DNA of 64,000 bases from Chloroflexota bacterium (lineage in GTDB: Bacteria; Chloroflexota; Anaerolineae; Anaerolineales; VGOW01). Of this stretch, positions 58,901 to 64,000 are shown piece after piece. The notes under the pieces are model-generated. The model worked only from the letters and a program-made list of their open reading frames with translations. It searched no databases and had not been told where the DNA came from. Where the stretch lies: positions 28,552 through 92,551 of the forward strand of contig JACRBQ010000117.1 in assembly GCA_016213135.1 (NCBI GenBank), read 5' to 3'. Made by a program: the position numbers and the translations under genes. How positions within the stretch are numbered: the stretch's first letter is position 1; the number at the start of each line of letters is the position of its first letter.

Positions 58901-61252
58901 CAGGCCCATGCGCACGCACAGATCAGCGCGGCGCGGGGCGAGGGCTACGGCGCGTTTGTAAATATCGAGCGCCGGAGAGAAGTTGCGTGCCTGCTCGAAA
59001 ATCGCGCCGAGCAGCACCAGCGATTCGATGTCGGCGGCCGGGTCGTTGCACACGGTTTGCAGCGCGGCGCGGGCCACGGCGGTCTCGCCCAGCTGGTATG
59101 CCAACCGCCCAAGGTCGCGGAATAGTTCGCGCGAGGCGTCGCCCGCCGACTGCGCCCGCTGAAACGAAGCCAGCGCGTCCGGCAATTTGTTGGCGGCTTC
59201 GAGCGCCCTGCCGAGCAAGTGCCACGTCGCGGGATCGCCGGTGGCGGTGGCGGCGCGCAGTGACTCGATAGCCTGCGGCAGTTTGCCCTGCGCGTGGTAC
59301 AGCTCACCGAGCCGCCGGTGAAGCTGAGGCCGGTCAGGCGCGAGGGCGGCGGCCTTTTCAAAATTGGCAATGGCCTCGTGCGGTTGCTGCAATTGCGCGT
59401 GCAGGTCGGCCAGCTCGGCGTAAATGTCGGCGGCGTCGGGCGCGGCCTCGCCCACGAGGTGACGGCCAGCCTCCAGCGCCGCAAGGGCGCGCGGCAGGTC
59501 GCCCTGTGCGCGATGGTGCGCGGCCACCACGCGCCACGGCAGCGCGGAGGCCGGGTTGAGCGCGGTGGCTTGATTGAAATACTGAAAGGCCTCGTCCGGC
59601 TGGTTGAGTTGGGTGAGGGCTTGCCCGGCGAGGCACAGCGCTTGCGCCCGTTGCTCGGTCGAAAGCCCGGCGCGGGAGTCGTCGAGCAAAGCTTTGGAGG
59701 TTGACAGGGCCAATTGTGGCTGCGCGGGCCGACAGGCCAGCGCCGTCTCGGCCAATCGCAAGCGCGGGTGCGCGGCAGCGTCGGCGCGCAGCCCAATGGC
59801 TCGCCGCCAGTGATCGAGCGCCGCTTCCGGTTCGGTGCGGCCCAGGGCTTCGGCCAGTGTTTCGCGAACGGCGGCGTCGGCGGGCATGAGGCCCACGGCC
59901 TGCCAAGCAGACTCGGCGGCAGAGAACGGAACTTCCGAATGCGCCAGCGCCAGCCGCGCCAGTGCGGCGTGGGCCTGAGCATTGGCGGGGTGCTCGCCGA
60001 TGAGCCATTGCAGCGTTTGCGCGGCGGCCAGCGGCTCGCCCAATTGCGCCAGCAAGTCGGCAGTTTGCAAGAGGTCGTCGGGGTCGTCGGAAGCCGAGGC
60101 CGAGAGCGCGGCGGCGCGAGCCAGATCTAAATTGCCCGCGCGATGGTAAACGTGGGCGGCGGCCAGCCGTGCGCGGCGCGAGCCGGCAAGCTTGCCATAG
60201 CCCAGAGTCGAAACAGCGGCATCGGTATCGCCGATGGCCAACCTGGCGCGGGCAATGAACGGCCCGACGTTTTCGCGCGGGCGATGCGCCTGCGCCTGCT
60301 CGAAGGCTGCCAACGCGGTAACGGGATCGCCGTCGGCTAAAGCCCAGTGCCCCAATTGAAGAGCCAACTCTGCCGTGATGCCTTCGGCGGCTTCGATGGC
60401 ATGACCCATGCCCAGCCGCGCAGCGGCCGCCGTTGTTTTGCGGCCCAACCGGGCCAGCCGGTGAACTTCAACTTCGGCGGCCAACGCGGCGAGGCGTTGC
60501 CCCACGTCCGTGGTGGTCTCCGCCGATTTGGCGTTTTTTGTGGTGGCGGCATCCGAGTTGCACAGATCGGATATGGCGTGAGCGGCCTCTTCCATCCCCT
60601 GCCGTGCCAGCACCCCGGCGGCAATGCGAAGGAAGGGCGCGGAGAGCGCGGCCACCTTCAACGCGGCGGGCGCCAGTGGAGCCACGGCAGCGGCCGACTC
60701 GTTGGCGGCCCACATGCGGGCAACAATCTCTACCAACCGCCCGGATTCTCGGGAGGCGGCCAACAGCGCAGCCACCAACGGCGCAGGGTCGTCCATGAGG
60801 CCATAGAGGCATAGCAGCGGTAACGCCCAGCGGTCGGGCGCGCTGGCGGCTTCGGCGGCGGCGCGGGGCAGGGTGGAGGAGTCGGCGTGCAGCCGTTGGC
60901 GCAGGGCCACGGCGGCCACGGCGGCGCGCACCAGCGGCCACTGAGCGCCGGGCCACGACACAGGTTCCGGGCGCGGGGTGGCGCTGAGTTGGTCGTAAGC
61001 CTGGGCCAGCAGCGCCCGCCCGGCGGTGTTGAGCCATGGAACCGGGCTGGCAGCCGCATCGGGCACAAACACGCCGAGCGCCGTGAGCCCCAGTGGGCCG
61101 GGCCGCCACTGGTTCAAATCGGGGCCGCGCCTTACCCATGCGGCCACCACCTCGGAATTGTCGGCCAGTTCCCACGCAGCAGGCTCGGCGCGCAGGCGGC
61201 GGTTGACCTCGGCCCAAACAGATTCGGGGAGCGAAGCAAAGAAAGGTGTCAT
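56000..61252 (-). CDS. Giant tetratricopeptide repeat protein
   Basis: 1750 aa from the ATG at 61252. The first 260 residues are not TPR (MTPFFASLPESVWAEVNRRL, RWALPLLCLYGLMDDPAPLV). The rest is a near-continuous superhelix of about 40 TPR units with the W-LG-Y-A-F-A-P pattern, for example AIANFEKAAALAPDRPQLHR and ALPALQKAAQLSPAEGWPHA. One repeat is interrupted near residue 1215 by RPTYGQFMNCPNKSPDEQRE. No signal peptide or membrane helix is visible, so it is a large cytoplasmic scaffold. 41 bases separate it from the protease, whose own N-terminus is TPR-like. Confidence 0.85.
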   Translation of the reverse strand: MTPFFASLPESVWAEVNRRLRAEPAAWELADNSEVVAAWVRRGPDLNQWRPGPLGLTALGVFVPDAAASPVPWLNTAGRALLAQAYDQLSATPRPEPVSWPGAQWPLVRAAVAAVALRQRLHADSSTLPRAAAEAASAPDRWALPLLCLYGLMDDPAPLVAALLAASRESGRLVEIVARMWAANESAAAVAPLAPAALKVAALSAPFLRIAAGVLARQGMEEAAHAISDLCNSDAATTKNAKSAETTTDVGQRLAALAAEVEVHRLARLGRKTTAAAARLGMGHAIEAAEGITAELALQLGHWALADGDPVTALAAFEQAQAHRPRENVGPFIARARLAIGDTDAAVSTLGYGKLAGSRRARLAAAHVYHRAGNLDLARAAALSASASDDPDDLLQTADLLAQLGEPLAAAQTLQWLIGEHPANAQAHAALARLALAHSEVPFSAAESAWQAVGLMPADAAVRETLAEALGRTEPEAALDHWRRAIGLRADAAAHPRLRLAETALACRPAQPQLALSTSKALLDDSRAGLSTEQRAQALCLAGQALTQLNQPDEAFQYFNQATALNPASALPWRVVAAHHRAQGDLPRALAALEAGRHLVGEAAPDAADIYAELADLHAQLQQPHEAIANFEKAAALAPDRPQLHRRLGELYHAQGKLPQAIESLRAATATGDPATWHLLGRALEAANKLPDALASFQRAQSAGDASRELFRDLGRLAYQLGETAVARAALQTVCNDPAADIESLVLLGAIFEQARNFSPALDIYKRAVALAPRRADLCVRMGLCCLELSHPEAAIAAMREAAERDLDDLPLQQAMAQAFGAAHLWAESHMAYEQAARLAPDNHPLFAALSQSARRAGNTPRAVEALRQAIALAGDTAEGVAYRRTLAGLFASDGQLQAAKTMYLEAHALAPGHGSVLMGLGQVHAMLNELVLAESAFDKATRALPGKAAPHFALGEARSLLGCWEPARAAFARAAELEPANPLHLRRAGECLWQQGKKATAIAMWQKNLVAHPKDGSTHARLGVALSGQGRHTEALLAFEQAVAVSPTDAERHGPLVEAARAAYALGDYPRAVAHVERATQLASNDADAWQLLGEAYEAQGQHDRALPALQKAAQLSPAEGWPHAVLAHTLARQKRLPDALVSAEIALRNNPDDPNVLAAVADVFVQAGRFAEARQACQRVAATQPDDPTAQLALARALVLEFESRPRPTYGQFMNCPNKSPDEQRELLHRALERAAALGADAAAVREWSGRSQALFGDPAQAASLLESAALTRPSPDLYRHLAACYRRIGKHAPARHAIQSALEGEPATVANLVELGQICLAQDDKGGARSAFERATALDPRHAQAHQLLAETLLATGDRANAVELYHRALALDPAQAAWHHRLAELYEGHREPASALVHYQRAVALAAEHGLPAADAANYSAALARAYARDNDYPAARREFEAALALRADVPAWWTQCGEICMKLDDAAAALQCFVRACELMPTDTAALIGAARAALALGNEDEAAEKAESVLRFDPDNAAALIAMAEVYTHRGDHARAAAAYARAASSITEPQSLRPVLQAQSKLHRAARQHGSALTALKRLIEMDPDDDETLGMMGETLADAGFPDDALRAFQRASAIAPRKIVHLLRLGRLCRANGQLDAALGYLQNARDLEEQNPEVLRQMGLVFEDRRQFDRAHQIYETLLKLEPHNAENFFRAGIALKNLRDYAEAARLFRRASELEPGHVEAERQRLAVSALGLLSARNS

Positions 61253-61294
61253 GGCATTGACCCGGTGCACAAAGCAAGTAGAGCGGCGAGAAGT

Positions 61295-61618
61295 TCAGAC
61301 ATGCAGGCCGAACATGACAACGTACGTCGCGGCCAGCAGGGCGAAGCCGACCACGATGAGGAACACGCCCACCCCGGCCGACGTGCGCACGAGGTTATTC
61401 ACCGAGTCGCTCAATTGAACGGCCGCCTGTGTCACCCTCGAAACGTCCTCGGCAATGCTCTTTTGCCCAAGGCGCGCCGACTGGGCGGCCAGCGTTTGGG
61501 CGTGGTTGGTGAGGCCAAAGGCCATGAGCTTCCAAAAGCCGGCCAACACGAACAAAAGGCCGATGAGGAACAGCGTTAGCGCAAAGATGGAGCGGAATTC
61601 GTCGGCTGAGAATATCAT
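61295..61618 (-). CDS. Small membrane protein, 107 aa
   Basis: 107 aa from the ATG at 61618, preceded by AGGAG. Two membrane helices (about residues 11-33 and 81-104) flank a helical loop (TLAAQSARLGQKSIAEDVSR, VTQAAVQLSDSVNNLVR). Not recognised. It is the first gene of the minus-strand operon and might provide membrane attachment for the TPR scaffold. The start is chosen for its ribosome-binding site. Confidence 0.75.
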   Translation of the reverse strand: MIFSADEFRSIFALTLFLIGLLFVLAGFWKLMAFGLTNHAQTLAAQSARLGQKSIAEDVSRVTQAAVQLSDSVNNLVRTSAGVGVFLIVVGFALLAATYVVMFGLHV

Positions 61619-61701
61619 GGGTGTACTCCTGCCAATTAAGGGATGGTGTGAATAACGATGCAAGAACCGTGCCGTCCGTTCGACACCGGAGGCAAAGGAC
61701 G

Positions 61702-61739
61702 GTGGGAGCGGGTTGCGTGTGGGAGCGGGTTGCACCCGC
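61702..61739. repeat. REP-like direct and inverted repeat
   Basis: GTGGGAGCGGGTTGC is present twice (61702-61716, 61719-61733); the second copy continues into GCGGGT-TGC-ACCCGC, a 6-bp hairpin. It resembles REP sequences of other bacteria. It lies in the 234-base divergent spacer between 61619 and 61852. Confidence 0.6.
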
Positions 61740-61758
61740 GATGGCATGAATGGGGCGG

Positions 61759-61788
61759 TTGTCTATATGGGCCAATTCGTGCTAACAT
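61759..61788 (+). promoter_or_regulatory. Possible promoter of the MBL/cNMP-binding gene
   Basis: TTGTCT (61759-61764), 18 bases, TAACAT (61783-61788) preceded by TGC. The leader would be about 58 bases. The rest of the spacer shows nothing else convincing. Confidence 0.4.
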
Positions 61789-61852
61789 AGTTGCAGTTGC
61801 GCGCGGTGCGTGGGGCGATTGGGAGGCGCGCCGGGCGACATTATTCGTGCCA

Positions 61853-64000
61853 ATGGCCATCATCCAAATGAATTCGGAAAAAGTGCGCCTGCTAGCGAAC
61901 AGCACCTATGTAGTTGAAACCGCCGCCGGGTCGGTGCTGGTAAATTGCCCGCCGGAAACGTTGAAGGCGCTTCTGGCCGCCAACGTGAAGCCGCCAAAAA
62001 TCATTTTGCTGCCTCCCGATATTCCGGCGGGGCAGCAACTTGGGTCAAGCGGCTTCGTGCGTTTGGGCATCAACTATGCGAGCGTGGAGTTTGTGATGTT
62101 CGCCAACTTTTTCACCGGCGGGTTGCAGCGCACCCGGCTGGTGACGGTGACGGCCGCGCAAGCTCAACGTTTGGAGATGTGGCTGCAGGAGACCATACAA
62201 GGACCGTCGGACCCGGCCCTCTACGCGGAGTACCCGTGGCTTCAGCACGAATGCGCGGCCATTTCATACTTCCCGCCGATGGGCCGTCAACTGCAAGTGC
62301 GCGATTTCGCCGACATTGTGAGTCTCGAGGAGAACGGCGGCGACCTGGGCAGCGGCGTGACCGTGCGTTTGGCGGACGGCAAGTTTGAGTTTTTGGAAAA
62401 CGGCGCACCAGCCTCGGAAGTGCCCACCGAGATCTCCAAAATGGCTGCGCCGCTGATCCTCACCCCGCCGTATCCGCTGCACCGGCAGGAGATCACGCTG
62501 CAATTTGTGGGCGCCAGCGACGGCTTCGACCCCGGCGGCATCACTACTTGCTTTTTGGCTTACCTGGGCACCGGCACGCAGAACAAAGCTACGCTGTTCG
62601 ACACGGCGGCCTATTTGCGCTTGCGGCTCGGCAACCTGGGCGTTTCGCCCCGGCAAATCTCCGAAGTGGTGCTGTCGCACGTGCACGAGGATCATTTGGC
62701 CGGGTTGTTTGAGTTGCTGCTCATGGGCGAGCAGCGCATCCGGCTCATCACCTCAGACATTATTTACGCCAGCTTGCTGTCGTTGCTGGCCGGTGTGTTG
62801 GGCATTTCGGAAAAGGAAACGGCCGGACTGTTTGACTTTTATCCGCTCAATCCGGGGCACCCCCTGGTTCTGGAAGACCGGACTTTCGAGGCCATTTACG
62901 CCACACACACCGTGCCCACGTTGGCGGTGAGGGTCAACGGGCTGTGCTATTCCGGCGACATGCGCTACGACGAGGAGTGGTTTGCCGAGCTGGAAAAAGA
63001 CGGGGTGATTAGCGCCGAACGCCGCGCCGAGCTGGTGCGTTTTGCCGAAGGCGCCAAAGTGCTGGTGCAAGATGTGGGCGGCGGCGCAGTGCACACCACG
63101 CTGACGCCCGAAGTATTGAGCACGCTGGCCGCCAAGAGCCAGCGGCTGGTGCTGGCCCACACCAGCAAGCATTTGCTCCCCGACAACCAGTCGGACTTGA
63201 CGAACAAGATCGAATTTGCCAGCAGCGGCCATGTGACTGCCCTGGGCGACTACGTGCCCACGGAAATGGACTCGGAACGGTTGGAGACCATTTCGGCGTG
63301 CCCGCTGTTCGCCCGCCTGTCCATTGCCGACCGCACCCAGTTGGCGCAGCGAGCTTTGGTGACGTCGTGGGAGCCGGGGCGGGTGATTGTGCGCGACGGC
63401 GACCGCTCTGACGGTCAAACATACATTGTGCACACCGGGCTGGTGGAGGTTTGGAACGCTGCGGGGCTGGCGCTGGTGATCGGACGTGGCACGAGCGTGG
63501 GCGAGCGCGGGGCGCTTCAGGGCGAAATGCGCACCGGCACCATGATCGCGCGCGGGCCGGTGCAATTGCTCGGCTTCAGCCGCGAAGTGTTCGGCCCGGT
63601 GGCCGAGAAGCTCGGGCTGGCTTCGGCGTTTGACCGCGCCGATTGGCTGTGGCGGCACCCCACGTTCGCGCACCTGGCCTGGGGCCAGCTGCTCGATCTG
63701 GCTCTCGATTTCAGGCCCATCCAGCTTCCGCCCGGCGACCGGCTGTTCACCATCAACGACGTGAGCGACGATTTCTTCATGCTGGTGTCGGGTTCGATTG
63801 CGCTGGAAAGCGGCGCCGGCGAACTGATTGGCGAATTGACCGCGCCCGGTGAGTTCTTCGGCGGGCGCGGCGCCATCCTGGGCACGCCGCGCAACACCAC
63901 CGCCTACGCCACCGCGCCGTCATCGGTGTGGGCGTTGCCCGCTCCGGCCCTGCAACGATTGCAGTTTGTGTACCCCAACCTGGCCCTGCACTTGCGGTCG
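61853..64000 (+). CDS. Metallo-beta-lactamase-fold protein with two cyclic-nucleotide-binding domains (truncated by window end)
   Basis: At least 716 aa, open at the window edge. ATG 61853 is chosen; ATG 61868 is in frame. After about 200 residues of unassigned sequence (EKVRLLANSTYVVETAAGSV) comes an MBL domain with LSHVHEDHLAGLFELL (HxHxDH), ATHTVPTL, CYSGDMRYDEE and LVLAHTSKH, giving a full set of metal ligands. Two cNMP-binding-like domains follow: one starting LFARLSIADRTQLAQRA with the cavity YIVHTGLVEV, one with FRPIQLPPGDRLFTINDVSD and GEFFGGRGAILG. It probably links a hydrolase or redox function to a nucleotide signal. It is divergent from the TPR/protease operon. Confidence 0.85.
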   Translation, partial: MAIIQMNSEKVRLLANSTYVVETAAGSVLVNCPPETLKALLAANVKPPKIILLPPDIPAGQQLGSSGFVRLGINYASVEFVMFANFFTGGLQRTRLVTVTAAQAQRLEMWLQETIQGPSDPALYAEYPWLQHECAAISYFPPMGRQLQVRDFADIVSLEENGGDLGSGVTVRLADGKFEFLENGAPASEVPTEISKMAAPLILTPPYPLHRQEITLQFVGASDGFDPGGITTCFLAYLGTGTQNKATLFDTAAYLRLRLGNLGVSPRQISEVVLSHVHEDHLAGLFELLLMGEQRIRLITSDIIYASLLSLLAGVLGISEKETAGLFDFYPLNPGHPLVLEDRTFEAIYATHTVPTLAVRVNGLCYSGDMRYDEEWFAELEKDGVISAERRAELVRFAEGAKVLVQDVGGGAVHTTLTPEVLSTLAAKSQRLVLAHTSKHLLPDNQSDLTNKIEFASSGHVTALGDYVPTEMDSERLETISACPLFARLSIADRTQLAQRALVTSWEPGRVIVRDGDRSDGQTYIVHTGLVEVWNAAGLALVIGRGTSVGERGALQGEMRTGTMIARGPVQLLGFSREVFGPVAEKLGLASAFDRADWLWRHPTFAHLAWGQLLDLALDFRPIQLPPGDRLFTINDVSDDFFMLVSGSIALESGAGELIGELTAPGEFFGGRGAILGTPRNTTAYATAPSSVWALPAPALQRLQFVYPNLALHLRS

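Noticed and set aside
56363..59125. A 920-codon open frame on the plus strand opposite the giant TPR gene
   Set aside because: It is antisense to an obvious TPR protein, its product has no recognisable motif, and high-GC codon usage keeps the opposite frame free of stops.
53481..61252. CRISPR-linked TPR-CHAT (Craspase-like) system
   Set aside because: The TPR and CHAT/C25 proteins recall it, but there is no array, no Cas7-11-like effector and no other cas gene here.

Overview
The window is 64 kb of high-GC, gene-dense bacterial chromosome. The best fit is a Chloroflexota genome of the Anaerolineae type. This rests on gene content, since no rRNA is present: isopentenyl phosphate kinase beside mevalonate kinase, an LLM-type flavin oxidoreductase, lipoproteins with Thr/Pro/Ala-rich stalks, no LPS or outer-membrane genes, and many dispersed palindromes and heptanucleotide arrays between genes. 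Several genes lack a ribosome-binding site and have a -10 box about 7 bases before the start codon, which implies leaderless transcripts.

Layout. 1-1064 holds a truncated ROK kinase and a lipoprotein on the minus strand. 1077-6797 is a plus-strand run of scpB, rluB, cmk, three tandem PlsC-like acyltransferases and a PDZ/radical-SAM DUF512 protein. An LCP cell-wall ligase follows (6838-8046). The minus-strand set UbiA-mevalonate kinase-isopentenyl phosphate kinase (8049-10716) is divergent from tlyA. 11591-15699 looks like a membrane-stress module (DUF2207, membrane/zinc-ribbon protein, helical protein, SPFH protein). A NYN/OST-HTH protein comes next. 17553-21032 is a surface-glycan set plus a NERD-like membrane protein. 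21035-23315 is fabF-plsX. 23477-26499 holds a membrane-anchored subtilase and a Lon-N protein. Then come tRNA-Leu(GAG), a polar amino acid ABC transporter (26767-29381), glpK-creatininase (29440-31764), YitT, a phosphodiesterase lipoprotein, an AfsR-like regulator broken by an amber codon (33897-37010) and YceI.

37846-44327 is a metal-efflux island: a CmtR-like repressor with a P1B ATPase carrying an unusual CSC motif, a divergent CDF transporter, and a SmtB/CzrA-like repressor with a P1B-4-like ATPase. The second repressor has a consensus promoter and a SmtB-type operator. An LLM oxidoreductase, an MFS exporter and a secreted BNR-repeat protein follow.

The most unusual region is 48486-61618, nine minus-strand genes with tight spacing: a small membrane protein, a 1750-aa TPR protein, a gingipain/CHAT-like cysteine protease, a TIM-barrel protein, an FtsZ, a small protein resembling the protease's C-terminal tail, another small membrane protein, a secreted glycosidase-like protein and a degenerate LCP-like protein. 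The FtsZ and the glycosidase-like and LCP-like proteins have lost expected catalytic residues, while the protease appears intact. A divergent metallo-beta-lactamase/cyclic-nucleotide-binding gene begins at 61853 and runs off the window. This operon is the best candidate for an undescribed system: eroded division and wall enzymes combined with a TPR scaffold and a caspase-fold protease.
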